64,000 bases of DNA from Asticcacaulis currens (GTDB lineage Bacteria > Pseudomonadota > Alphaproteobacteria > Caulobacterales > Caulobacteraceae). The translations under genes and the position numbers were made by a program. This document shows positions 1-7,241 of this stretch, piece by piece; the stretch's first letter is position 1, and every line of letters begins with the position of its first letter. The notes below the pieces were generated by a model, which worked only from the letters and a program-made list of their open reading frames with translations, was not told where the DNA came from and searched no databases. The stretch is taken from contig NZ_JAQQKW010000002.1 in NCBI RefSeq assembly GCF_028550395.1, positions 1 to 64,000 on the forward strand, written 5' to 3'.

Positions 1-30
1 TCTCCAGCTTTTTAGCTGGAGGTGCTGAAG

Positions 31-135
31 ATGGCAGTTCGCATCATGAGCGACAAAGAGTTGGCGCGGTTCGAGGTTCTACGCGATCTCGACCATGAGC
101 GCCTCACCGCACAAGCCGCACGTGCTGGTATCAGC
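31..135 (+). pseudogene. Truncated ISNCY-like transposase, 5' fragment
   Basis: The frame opens at ATG 31 behind a strong GGAGG (18-22) and reads MAVRIMSDKELARFEVLRDL, which resembles the N-terminus of ISNCY-family transposases (MSDKEL..LEVLRDL followed by an HTH). After about 30 codons the match ends, and the frame runs to a stop at 210 through sequence antisense to the flagellin 3' end. No catalytic domain is present. The real 3' limit of the fragment is near 120-135. An 8-bp hairpin (2-9/14-21) overlaps the ribosome site. Family assignment is from memory of the N-terminal motif only; a short unrelated protein is the alternative. Confidence 0.5.
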
Positions 136-958
136 GCCCGAACAATTGCAGCAGATAGGATTGTGAACGGTTGGCTATGGCCAGGGTCTGGATGGCCAGT
201 TGCTGTTTGATCTGCAACGCCTGAAGTTTACTGCTCTCCTTGGCCATGTCGGCATCGACCAGCCGTCCGATACTGGCTTCCAGCGTATCCTGTAGCTTGC
301 CGATAAAGGTGCTGTGGCGATCCAGCGCCTTTGAAGACGTCCCCAGACGCGCCAGTGCGCCGGACAAATTTCGGATCGAGGTGTCCAGCGTCGCCACCAG
401 ACTCTGGGCCGAACCGGCGCTGGCAAACCCGGCGGCGGCGCTCAGCGTAATGATGCTGCCGCCCAGCGACAGGTTTTGCGCCATGATGGTGAACGGGTCG
501 CGGCCATCGGCATTGGCCAGAGCGGCAATCGAGGTCCGCGTGCCATCCAGCAGATTGATGCCGTTAAAACTGGCGTTGCGCAGTGACGTGGTAATCTGGT
601 TGCGAATGGCGACAAAGTCGTCATTGAGCGCCCTGCGTGCCGTGGTATTGAGCGACGTATCCGACGCCGCCAGCGCCTTTTCCTTCAACTCCGACAACAG
701 GTCCGAGATCGACTCACCGGCCGTCAGGGCCACGTCGATCACCGAGGCATTGCGCGACAGGGAGTCCTTGACAACATCCAGAGATCGTAACTGCGACCGC
801 TGCCCCTGAGCGATGGCCCAGGTGGCGCCGTCATCCTTGGCGCTGGCGACCCGCAACCCCGTCGAGACACGATTCTGGGTCGCGATCAGCTCTGCGGAGA
901 TCGCGTTCAGACTCTGCAAGGCCTGCATGGCCCCGACATTGGTGTTGATCGAGTTCAC
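131..958 (-). CDS. Flagellin
   Basis: Structural subunit of the flagellar filament, exported through the flagellar type III apparatus. With GTG 958 as start (275 aa) the N-terminus reads VNSINTNVGAMQALQSLN, matching the conserved flagellin D0 helix. Residues like LIATQNRVSTGLRVASAKDDGATWAIAQGQR continue D0/D1, and the C-terminal helix ends LAIANRSQSYLLQLFGR. A longer in-frame start at 1024 would add a charged leader untypical of flagellins, so GTG 958 is preferred. The length is typical of caulobacterial flagellins. The 3' end abuts a transposase fragment, so the last two or three residues may have changed. A CtrA box and two leader hairpins lie upstream. Confidence 0.93.
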   Translation of the reverse strand: MNSINTNVGAMQALQSLNAISAELIATQNRVSTGLRVASAKDDGATWAIAQGQRSQLRSLDVVKDSLSRNASVIDVALTAGESISDLLSELKEKALAASDTSLNTTARRALNDDFVAIRNQITTSLRNASFNGINLLDGTRTSIAALANADGRDPFTIMAQNLSLGGSIITLSAAAGFASAGSAQSLVATLDTSIRNLSGALARLGTSSKALDRHSTFIGKLQDTLEASIGRLVDADMAKESSKLQALQIKQQLAIQTLAIANRSQSYLLQLFGR

Positions 959-983
959 CCTTCGCGTGTCCCCTACCCTATGA

Positions 984-1019
984 CCGTCAGTCTTCTTTCT
1001 GACGGGAGCCTGAGGCTCC
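984..1019 (-). other. Two leader hairpins upstream of flagellin
   Basis: Two perfect inverted repeats lie side by side: CCGTCAG/CTGACGG (984-990/999-1005) and GGAGCC/GGCTCC (1005-1010/1014-1019). They would fold in the 5' leader of the flagellin mRNA. In Caulobacter, flagellin mRNA leaders are post-transcriptionally controlled (FlbT/FlaF); whether these stems serve that purpose is inference. Confidence 0.5.
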
Positions 1020-1041
1020 ACCACAGATTGATCTCAGAGAT

Positions 1042-1056
1042 TTAACTTCCCATTAA
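1042..1056 (-). promoter_or_regulatory. CtrA-binding box upstream of flagellin
   Basis: TTAACTTCCCATTAA is a perfect TTAA-N7-TTAA full CtrA site, about 85 nt upstream of the flagellin GTG at a distance suiting a CtrA-activated promoter. No sigma-54 -24/-12 element was found in the same leader. The small-RNA promoter on the other strand starts about 50 nt away. Confidence 0.65.
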
Positions 1057-1107
1057 CGCCCCTGCGGAAAAAGCGTGATCATTTCCCAGTGAAAAAATAT
1101 TTTACTA

Positions 1108-1136
1108 TTGAATATCCGATTGATCAATTGTATGAC
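1108..1136 (+). promoter_or_regulatory. Sigma-70-like promoter of the small RNA candidate
   Basis: TTGAAT (1108-1113) and TATGAC (1131-1136) are separated by exactly 17 nt. This places a start site near 1143, just before the first hairpin of the predicted transcript. Confidence 0.5.
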
Positions 1137-1142
1137 ATTCGT

Positions 1143-1227
1143 ATCGGTGCGCTGCACCGTTGCCCTTCGGGGCATTTCCTCCCTGTTTTGACTTTGCAGC
1201 CGCGCGGTTTCGCGCGGCTTCTTTTTT
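1143..1227 (+). ncRNA. Candidate intergenic small RNA
   Basis: A stretch of about 85 nt, with no coding gene ending on this strand upstream, carries three perfect hairpins: CGGTGC/GCACCG (1145-1150/1154-1159), TGCCC-TTCG-GGGCA (1161-1174) with a UUCG tetraloop, and GCCGCGCG/CGCGCGGC (1199-1206/1211-1218) followed by TTCTTTTTT. The last is a textbook intrinsic terminator. The linker 1175-1198 is single-stranded and contains TTTCCTCCCTG, complementary to Shine-Dalgarno sequences. Promoter, compact folds, anti-SD linker and terminator together suggest a trans-acting sRNA. It could instead be a leader attenuator of the 1327 gene. No known family was recognised. Confidence 0.5.
1199..1227 (+). terminator. 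Intrinsic terminator of the sRNA candidate
   Basis: An 8-bp GC-only stem (1199-1206/1211-1218, loop GTTT) is followed by TTCTTTTTT on the plus strand only. No plus-strand coding gene ends upstream, which is why it is read as the end of a small RNA. Confidence 0.75.
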
Positions 1228-1326
1228 GCGTCCCGTTTACGCACAGGGGTAATTATTAAGAATAACAGTGTATTCGGTAGGCCATTCCCTTATCGCCGTA
1301 AGCGGCGCATACAAAACGAGGCAAGC

Positions 1327-2094
1327 ATGGCTGAAGGACTGGCGCTGGTTATCGAAGACAGCATGACCCAGGCAAATATCGTCGGGCGGATGCTCAAGGA
1401 CGAAGACTGGGACTATGTGGTCGCGCGCTCCCTGGCCGAATGTCACGACGTGCTGCTGCAACAGCGGCCCAACCTGATCTTTGTGGATGTCTTTCTGGGT
1501 GAAGACAACAGCCTCGACCACATCACGCAAATCCGCGACCGTGCGCTGGACGCCACCATTGCCATCATGACCGCCGGATCGCGCGACGCATCGGTGGACA
1601 GTACGCTGAAACTGGCGCGCAGCACCAATGTCGATTACGTTCTGCGTAAGCCCTTTTCTCGGCAGCAGATGCGCGCCATCGTCGAGTCGGCGCAGGCCGA
1701 CGCCTCCGAAGGTCGCAAGCGCAAGCACGCTCTGGTCATCGACGACAGCCATACGGTGGCCACGCTGACCGCGCAAACCCTGTCTGACAACGGCTACCGC
1801 GTGTCGATCGCCCACAGCATGGAAGAGGCGCTGGACAATGAAGACATCGCCCACGTCGATCTGATCGTTTCGGATATCTTCATGCCGGGTATGGGCGGGC
1901 TTCAGGGCATCCGCGTGATCAAATCGACCTGGCCCAATGTGCGGATTCTGGCCATGTCCGCCGGGCTGGATGCGCGCGTGACGTCGGATCGCGCCACTTC
2001 GGCGGCCATGGCCGCGGGGGCCGACGCCGAAATCCAGAAACCGTTCCGCCCGGTCGAGTTGATCAATACGGCTATCAAGCTGATGGCCTCGTAA
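1327..2094 (+). CDS. Response regulator with two receiver domains
   Basis: A 255-residue cytoplasmic signalling protein made of two tandem REC domains and no output domain. REC1 (about 5-122) has acidic pocket E10/D11, phospho-acceptor D54, T82 and K108. REC2 (about 134-254) has D139/D140, acceptor D183 in SDIFMPGMGG, S211 and K238. Both sites look intact, so each could accept phosphate from a histidine kinase or phosphotransferase. Such proteins usually act by protein contact, for example on motors or in phosphorelays. No kinase gene is adjacent. The flagellin next door makes a motility role possible, but this is only proximity. It ends in a bidirectional terminator. Confidence 0.9.
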   Translation: MAEGLALVIEDSMTQANIVGRMLKDEDWDYVVARSLAECHDVLLQQRPNLIFVDVFLGEDNSLDHITQIRDRALDATIAIMTAGSRDASVDSTLKLARSTNVDYVLRKPFSRQQMRAIVESAQADASEGRKRKHALVIDDSHTVATLTAQTLSDNGYRVSIAHSMEEALDNEDIAHVDLIVSDIFMPGMGGLQGIRVIKSTWPNVRILAMSAGLDARVTSDRATSAAMAAGADAEIQKPFRPVELINTAIKLMAS

Positions 2095-2118
2095 GAGACC
2101 GCACAGCCATAAAAAGAA

Positions 2119-2148
2119 GCCGGCCCCGGAAACGGAGCCGCTTTTTTT
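2119..2148. terminator. Bidirectional intrinsic terminator
   Basis: A stem with one mismatch (2121-2128/2133-2140, GAAA loop) is followed by seven T on the plus strand. On the minus strand it is followed by TTCTTTTTAT (2111-2118 reversed). It separates the converging response-regulator and lipoprotein genes, and the lipoprotein stop codon lies inside the T run. Confidence 0.8.
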
Positions 2149-2596
2149 AATCGCGGCAATAGCCTTCGTTGGCGGCAACGACCAGACAGTCGGATTTTTC
2201 CGCCAGCCATTTCATGCCCGTCGCCTCGCCGTCTCCGGGCACGATCACCCGCGGCGTGCCATTGCGCTCGATATGCAGACCGTCGGCTTGTAGCGTCCCC
2301 GCATAGGTTTTTGGCCCGTCCAGATCGGTGATCACCACCTGATAGGCATTGCCCGTCTGAGGCGTGATGGTCATAAAGGTGCCCTCTACGCCCATCCAGC
2401 GCCCGGCATAGCCCGGCTGCGCGGCGGTCGAAGCCGCCGCCGAAGCGCTTTGCGGTATAACCGGCGCAGCGGATTCGGCCACGGCCCTCTGGGTCTGTTC
2501 ATCCACGGTGTCCGGCTGAGAGGTTTCGGCGTAACAGGCCGCCAGCAGTGCTGAGACCGCGATCAGGCTGAGGCCCGGCTTCCACATCTGCGTCAT
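2147..2596 (-). CDS. Small putative lipoprotein, unknown function
   Basis: The start is ATG 2596, seven bases after AAGGAG; an in-frame upstream ATG at 2623 lies before this ribosome site and is rejected. The 149-residue product begins with a signal peptide ending in a lipobox-like LLAAC, followed by a low-complexity Ala/Ser/Thr/Gln linker (about residues 25-60). A small C-terminal domain beginning GYAGRWMGVEGTFM contains two cysteines (SDCLV and GYCRD) that could form a disulfide. It is probably anchored in the outer membrane or periplasm. No family is recognised with confidence. Confidence 0.8.
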   Translation of the reverse strand: MTQMWKPGLSLIAVSALLAACYAETSQPDTVDEQTQRAVAESAAPVIPQSASAAASTAAQPGYAGRWMGVEGTFMTITPQTGNAYQVVITDLDGPKTYAGTLQADGLHIERNGTPRVIVPGDGEATGMKWLAEKSDCLVVAANEGYCRD

Positions 2597-2747
2597 GAAA
2601 AGGCTCCTTCTGTTTACCGCCACGACTGTAAAGGCCGGGAAATAAACGCGCCATACGGCGTCTTGCCGATGTCAGGCTTCCGCTGCGACGGAAAATGCGT
2701 TACGCGGGACATATAAGACACCTCACAGGGATTTCGGGATTCCGTTC

Positions 2748-4034
2748 ATGTCCAATGCCTCTTCGGCGGCTATCACCGGCCACAAACCCGTCAATTCACC
2801 GGCACAGGTCCTTCTGGCCAGCCTGATCGGCACGACCATCGAATTTTTCGACTTCTACGTCTATGCCACGGCGGCCGTGCTGGTGTTTCCGTCCCTGTTC
2901 TTTCCGACCAGCGACCCGACCTCCGCCCTGCTGCAATCCTTCGCCACCTTCTCCATCGCCTTTTTCGCGCGTCCCGTCGGGGCCATGGTGTTCGGTCACT
3001 TCGGCGACCGCATCGGGCGCAAGGCGACGCTGGTGGCGGCGCTTCTGACCATGGGCATTTCCACGGTCCTGATCGGCTGCCTGCCCAGCTATGCGCAGAT
3101 CGGCGTGGTGGCCCCGCTCCTTTTGTCGCTATGTCGTTTCGGTCAGGGCTTTGGTCTGGGCGGCGAATGGGGGGGCGCGGTACTGTTGGCCACCGAAAAT
3201 GCACCGGAAGGCAAGCAGTCGTGGTACGGCATGTTCCCGCAACTGGGGGCGCCCATTGGTCTGCTGCTGTCGTCCGGGGCCTTCTGGGTGCTGCTGCACT
3301 TCATCTCGCAGGAAGACCTGCTGAGCTGGGGCTGGCGCGTGCCGTTTATCGCCTCGCTGGCCCTGATCGCAGTCGGTTTGTGGGTGCGTTTGTCGATCAC
3401 CGAGACGCCGGAGTTTCAGGCGGCCATCGACAAGGAAGAGCGGGTAAAGGTGCCGCTGGTGGAAATCTTCGGCCGGCATAAGCGCTCGCTGTTCCTCGGC
3501 ACCTTTGTCGCGCTGGTCACCTTTGTGCTCTTCTATATCGGCAGCGCGTGGCTCCTCTCCTATAATGTAAAGGTGCTGAAGATCCCGTTTGTCGAGGCGC
3601 TCGAAGTGCAGATTCTGGGCTCGATTGCCTTTGGTCTGTTTATCCCCTTGTCGGCCAAGCTGGCGGAGCGCTTTGGCCGCCGTGAAATCCTGATCCTGAC
3701 CACGGCGCTGATTGCGGCCTTCTCGTTCGCCCTGGCCCCCTTGATGGGTAATGAGGGCGGCATCTTCGTCTTTTCGGTCGCCGCCATGGCCCTGATGGGC
3801 ATGACCTATGCCCTGATCGGCACGGCGCTGGCGGCCCCCTTCCCGGCCAATGTTCGCTATACAGGGGCCTCCCTCACCTTCAATTTCGCGGGCATTGTCG
3901 GGGCGTCTCTGGCCCCCTATGCCGCCACCTGGCTTCAGGCCAATTACGGGCTGAGCTATGTCGGCTATTATCTGCTGCTGGCAGCGCTGATCACGCTGGC
4001 CTGCATCTTCGCCTCCGGTAAGGACGCAGTCTGA
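2748..4034 (+). CDS. MFS transporter, metabolite:H+ symporter (MHS) type
   Basis: A 428-residue inner-membrane permease with about 12 hydrophobic segments. The N-terminal stretch (IGTTIEFFDFYVYATAA) and the loop motif GHFGDRIGRKATL after the third segment are signatures of the MHS subgroup (ShiA, YhjE, KgtP relatives), which import organic acids, betaines or related solutes with protons. The substrate cannot be told from sequence. The LacI regulator begins 2 nt after its stop, so the two are co-transcribed, and a porin follows, suggesting one uptake module. The start at ATG 2748 has only a weak ribosome site. Confidence 0.88.
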   Translation: MSNASSAAITGHKPVNSPAQVLLASLIGTTIEFFDFYVYATAAVLVFPSLFFPTSDPTSALLQSFATFSIAFFARPVGAMVFGHFGDRIGRKATLVAALLTMGISTVLIGCLPSYAQIGVVAPLLLSLCRFGQGFGLGGEWGGAVLLATENAPEGKQSWYGMFPQLGAPIGLLLSSGAFWVLLHFISQEDLLSWGWRVPFIASLALIAVGLWVRLSITETPEFQAAIDKEERVKVPLVEIFGRHKRSLFLGTFVALVTFVLFYIGSAWLLSYNVKVLKIPFVEALEVQILGSIAFGLFIPLSAKLAERFGRREILILTTALIAAFSFALAPLMGNEGGIFVFSVAAMALMGMTYALIGTALAAPFPANVRYTGASLTFNFAGIVGASLAPYAATWLQANYGLSYVGYYLLLAALITLACIFASGKDAV

Positions 4035-4036
4035 GC

Positions 4037-5026
4037 ATGGCGGATGAGGGGCGCACCGCGAAACGCATCACACTAAAAGACGTGGCCAGGGCCGCTGACG
4101 TGTCTCTGGCCAGTGCTTCCTATGCCATCAACGGCACGGGCTCGCTGGGCAGTGAGGTGCGCGCCCATATCCTCAGGGTCGCTGCCGATCTCGGTTATCG
4201 CCAGAACCTGTCGGCGCGGGCGGTGCGTACCGGCCGCACGGGGACGTTGGGCCTGATCCTGCCCGACTTTGCCAATCCCTTCTTCACCGCCCTGGCGCAA
4301 GCCGTCATGCGACGGGCGCGCGCCAGCGGCCACTACGTCATCATTGCGGATACCGAAGGCAATATCGGCCTTGAGCAACAGGCCATAGCCAGCCTGATCG
4401 AGCGTGGGGCCGATGGGCTGGTGTGGTTCCCTGTGCGCGATCTCGACGCCCAGACCCTGACGCCGGAATTGCCGACGGTCGTGATGGATCGTAAGGCGGC
4501 AGGCCTGTCACTCGTTCTGGCTGACTATTTTGGCGGCGGGCAGCAGGCGGCGGCGCACCTGATGGCGGGCGGTCACCGCAAGGTCGGTATCGTGTCCGGC
4601 CCGATGAGCCTCAACAGTATGGCTGAACGCTGCGAAGGCTTCCGCGCGGGCTTACGCCCTGACGCCGACTGTGTGTTTCACGTCGAAACCACCTTCTCAG
4701 ACGATCTGGAACCCGCTGTGGGGACGGCCATTGACCGGCGCGAGGTGACCGCCATTTTCGCCGGCACAGACCAGATTGCACTGGCCATCGTCCGGCGCGC
4801 CGCGCGCAGCGGCATCAGGGTGCCCGAAGACCTGTCGATCATCGGCTTTGGCGACGCCCCGTGGGTGGGCACTTCGGCTCCGGCTCTGACGACGGTCGAA
4901 ATGCCCATCGAAGACATGGCTAATGAGGCCGTTGACCGCCTGTTACAACGCGACACCGGCACCCCTGCGCGGGTCGTTTTTGACACCACGCTGATCGTGC
5001 GGGAATCGACGCGAACGCTCCCGTAA
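4037..5026 (+). CDS. LacI-family transcriptional regulator
   Basis: A 329-residue repressor. The N-terminal helix-turn-helix (about 11-60: ITLKDVARAADVSLASASYAING) is followed by a hinge and a periplasmic-binding-protein-like ligand domain (about 66-325). The recognition helix carries SLASASY where most family members have TVSR, so its operator may differ from the usual LacI-type palindrome. It is translationally coupled to the MFS gene and lies just before the porin gene, so a local regulator of uptake for one carbon source is the simplest reading. Effector unknown. Confidence 0.93.
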   Translation: MADEGRTAKRITLKDVARAADVSLASASYAINGTGSLGSEVRAHILRVAADLGYRQNLSARAVRTGRTGTLGLILPDFANPFFTALAQAVMRRARASGHYVIIADTEGNIGLEQQAIASLIERGADGLVWFPVRDLDAQTLTPELPTVVMDRKAAGLSLVLADYFGGGQQAAAHLMAGGHRKVGIVSGPMSLNSMAERCEGFRAGLRPDADCVFHVETTFSDDLEPAVGTAIDRREVTAIFAGTDQIALAIVRRAARSGIRVPEDLSIIGFGDAPWVGTSAPALTTVEMPIEDMANEAVDRLLQRDTGTPARVVFDTTLIVRESTRTLP

Positions 5027-5064
5027 CGACGTTTGCAAAAAATTACGATTTTTATGAGAGGCTT

Positions 5065-5079
5065 ACTTTCATCGAAAGT
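5065..5079. promoter_or_regulatory. Possible operator before the porin gene
   Basis: ACTTTC-ATC-GAAAGT is a perfect 6-bp dyad with a 3-nt centre in the 118-nt gap between the LacI gene and the porin start (5145). It is a candidate site for the adjacent regulator. Short dyads occur by chance. Confidence 0.3.
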
Positions 5080-5144
5080 GCGCACATCTGTGTCCGGACC
5101 GCGTTCATACGTTTCGGAAGGCGCACGCCAGTTGGAGTACGTCT

Positions 5145-6359
5145 ATGATTGTTCGCGTTTCGCTTGGCACCCTCGCCCTGGCCGGTATCGCCGGCGGTGC
5201 CCACGCCGACAGCTTTTCCGAAGCCCTCGCCAAGTCCAAGCCCATCCTCGAATCGCGTCTGCGCAGCGAAAGCGTTTCGCAGGCGGGCCTGAAGGACGCT
5301 GATGGCCTGACGTGGCGCAACCGCGTCGGCTTCGAGAGCGGTCAGTTCGGCAAGGTCAAGATCCTTGTCGAATTTGAGGATGTCCGCGCTCTGAAGGACG
5401 ACTATAATTCGGGTTATAATGGCAAGACGGCCTATGCCGCCGTCAACGACCCCGAAGTCACCGAACTGAACCGCCTGCAACTGACCTGGACGCCCAATGC
5501 CGCAACGACGGTGACGGCCGGGCGTCAACGCATCCTGATCGACGACAACCGTTTCGTCGGCAATTCCGGCTGGCGTCAGGACGAAATGACCTTTGATGCC
5601 GTGCGCCTCGACGTCAAAAAAGGCAAGTGGTCCACGACCTACGCCTATCTGACCAAGATCAACCGCACGGCCGGTGAATATGCCGACTGGGATTCCGACA
5701 GCCACCTCCTCAATGTCGGCTATGCGGCCACTCCGGCCCTGAAGGTTCAAGGCTTTGTCTATGCGCTCGATTTCAAGAATTCGGCCTATAACTCGACCCT
5801 GACCACGGGCTTGCGTTTCAGCGGTGAAAAGCCGCTCAGCAAGACGACGAAACTGACCTATGCCGGTGTCATCGCCAAGCAGGTCGATCACGGCAATAAT
5901 CCCAGCGATTTCAGCCTCAAGGCCGTGAATGGCGAGGTGGGCGTCAATCATGGACGCTGGAAGGTCGTCGCGGCCTACGAGAAGAATGAAGGCAATGGGG
6001 TGCGCGGCTTCATCACCCCCATCGGTAGCGCGCACAATATCCGCGGCTGGGCCGATGCCTTTTCGACCAATGGCAACAAGGTCCTGCCGGATGGTCTGAA
6101 CGATCTGAATTTCACGACGACCTACGCGCATCCGACGCAGATCGGGCCGCTGAAAAAGCCGACCCTCACCGTCAGCTATCACGACTTCAAAACGGATCGT
6201 AACAGCCGGGCTGTGGGTAAGGAATGGGACGCGCTGGCCTCAGCGGCTCTGACCAAGAACCTGACGGTCAGCGTCAAATACGCCGATTTCGACCGCGCGG
6301 ATTCGTCCATGCCCGCCTCACGCCGCAAGGTGTGGGTCGGTCTGGAATACAAGCTCTAG
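5145..6359 (+). CDS. Alginate-export-type outer-membrane porin
   Basis: A 404-residue beta-barrel protein. A signal peptide (about 1-22, ending AHA) leads into alternating amphipathic strands. The N-terminal region RNRVGFESGQFGKVKILVEFED and the segment TAGRQRILIDDNRFVGNSGWRQDEMTFDA resemble the alginate_exp porin family. The C-terminus WVGLEYKL ends on a hydrophobic residue, as barrels do. GGAG seven bases before ATG 5145 supports the start. It likely gives passive entry for the solute handled by the upstream MFS transporter; the substrate need not be alginate. A GC-rich terminator follows. Confidence 0.85.
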   Translation: MIVRVSLGTLALAGIAGGAHADSFSEALAKSKPILESRLRSESVSQAGLKDADGLTWRNRVGFESGQFGKVKILVEFEDVRALKDDYNSGYNGKTAYAAVNDPEVTELNRLQLTWTPNAATTVTAGRQRILIDDNRFVGNSGWRQDEMTFDAVRLDVKKGKWSTTYAYLTKINRTAGEYADWDSDSHLLNVGYAATPALKVQGFVYALDFKNSAYNSTLTTGLRFSGEKPLSKTTKLTYAGVIAKQVDHGNNPSDFSLKAVNGEVGVNHGRWKVVAAYEKNEGNGVRGFITPIGSAHNIRGWADAFSTNGNKVLPDGLNDLNFTTTYAHPTQIGPLKKPTLTVSYHDFKTDRNSRAVGKEWDALASAALTKNLTVSVKYADFDRADSSMPASRRKVWVGLEYKL

Positions 6360-6383
6360 TCCTGTAAACCCTGTGAAATTGCG

Positions 6384-6411
6384 GCGTCCGGAGCGATCCG
6401 GACGCCTTTTC
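6384..6411 (+). terminator. Intrinsic terminator after the porin gene
   Basis: A perfect 9-bp stem GCGTCCGGA/TCCGGACGC (6384-6392/6397-6405, GCGA loop) is followed by CTTTTCTTCT. It lies 24 nt after the porin stop. Confidence 0.9.
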
Positions 6412-6412
6412 T

Positions 6413-6459
6413 TCTAGATCATTATGATTTCTGGTAGAAACATAATGATCTAGATTTTT
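6413..6459 (+). terminator. 42-nt near-perfect palindrome with T run
   Basis: The arms at 6413-6426 and 6441-6454 match over 14 bp. Inside them TTTCT/AGAAA (6428-6432/6436-6440) extends the stem, leaving one bulged A and a GGT loop. TTTTT follows at 6455. It lies directly after the GC-rich terminator and may be a second terminator or a relic of a palindromic repeat. Confidence 0.6.
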
Positions 6460-6516
6460 GTTTAGCCCCTCGCCGGGTGCGGGCTCTGCCACCTTGGCCG
6501 CCGCCTCAATGGCGGC

Positions 6517-6556
6517 TTGAGCGTAATGATTCCATCAGAAATCATTCCGCTCTAAA
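6517..6556. repeat. Dispersed intergenic palindrome, copy 1
   Basis: TTGAGCG-TAATGATT...AATCATT-CCGCTCTAA is an imperfect palindrome of about 40 nt. It closely resembles elements at 39936-39975 and 50364-50410 (shared core AGAGCGGAA...TTCCGCTCT). The stop codon of copB lies within it. Similar palindromes are scattered through many alphaproteobacterial genomes. Confidence 0.7.
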
Positions 6557-7241
6557 ATAGCCAGCGTACACCAATGCTTACGCGGTTCTCTTCATCTTCT
6601 TTTCCCGCCGACCGCGCGCGTTTGGCCGTGTCCCCCAGCTTGCGCTGATGATCAAGTTGCACGTAGGGCGCAAAGCGACGGTTGACCTCATAGCGCAGTT
6701 GCAGAGCCGCGGTTGCATCGGTCAGGCCAGAGCCGGTGCCGTGCTGCGGATCGGCCTGACTGACCGCATTGATTTCAAGCGAGGGCGACAGGATGAGGCG
6801 GTTGGTCAGCAGCAGGTCGTTTTCCTGCCGCAACCGCGCGCCGACGGTCCCGTCCTCCCCCAGCAGCAGATGCGCCTCGGTCTCGAAGAAATAGGGCGCC
6901 AGACCATTGGCGCCCACCGCCAGCCAGGTGCGATCCCCTGCCCCGAAATCGTGACGCACGCCGACCTGCGCGTCCCAGAAGATCGAGACATTGCGGCTGT
7001 AGAGCGCCCAGACTTCGCCTTCGCTATCGCCGTCGCGCACCTCGCCTTCGCTTTTGAGCCACAGTTTGTGCGTATCGCCACCGACCCAGCCGTCGGCGTC
7101 CCAATGCGCCGTGTCCTGCCCATCGTGCCGGCTGTAGGCGGTTTCCAGCCATACGGCGTGATAGGTGGCCGAATGGTCGTGTTGGGCCACAGCCGCTGAG
7201 GGGAGCAGCAGAAAGCAAACCACTTTTTTAATGATGTGCAT
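6552..7241 (-). CDS. copB: Copper resistance outer-membrane protein CopB
   Basis: ATG 7241, preceded by GGGAGG at six bases, gives a 229-residue protein with a signal peptide (MHIIKKVVCFLLLPSAAVAQ) and a short HDHS metal-binding start. The rest matches CopB/PcoB: WLETAYSRHDGQDTAHWDADGWVGGD, KLWLKSEGEV, the VRHDF region and a C-terminal barrel ending GVRWLF. CopB is an outer-membrane protein of copper-resistance systems that works with the multicopper oxidase CopA. Its start overlaps the copA stop by 14 nt, so the two are translationally coupled. Methionine-rich repeats seen in some CopB proteins are missing. Confidence 0.9.
   Translation of the reverse strand: MHIIKKVVCFLLLPSAAVAQHDHSATYHAVWLETAYSRHDGQDTAHWDADGWVGGDTHKLWLKSEGEVRDGDSEGEVWALYSRNVSIFWDAQVGVRHDFGAGDRTWLAVGANGLAPYFFETEAHLLLGEDGTVGARLRQENDLLLTNRLILSPSLEINAVSQADPQHGTGSGLTDATAALQLRYEVNRRFAPYVQLDHQRKLGDTAKRARSAGKEDEENRVSIGVRWLF

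Noticed and set aside
1053-1244. 63-codon minus-strand frame in the intergenic region
   Set aside because: No ribosome site or recognised motif, and it overlaps the sRNA candidate and its terminator.
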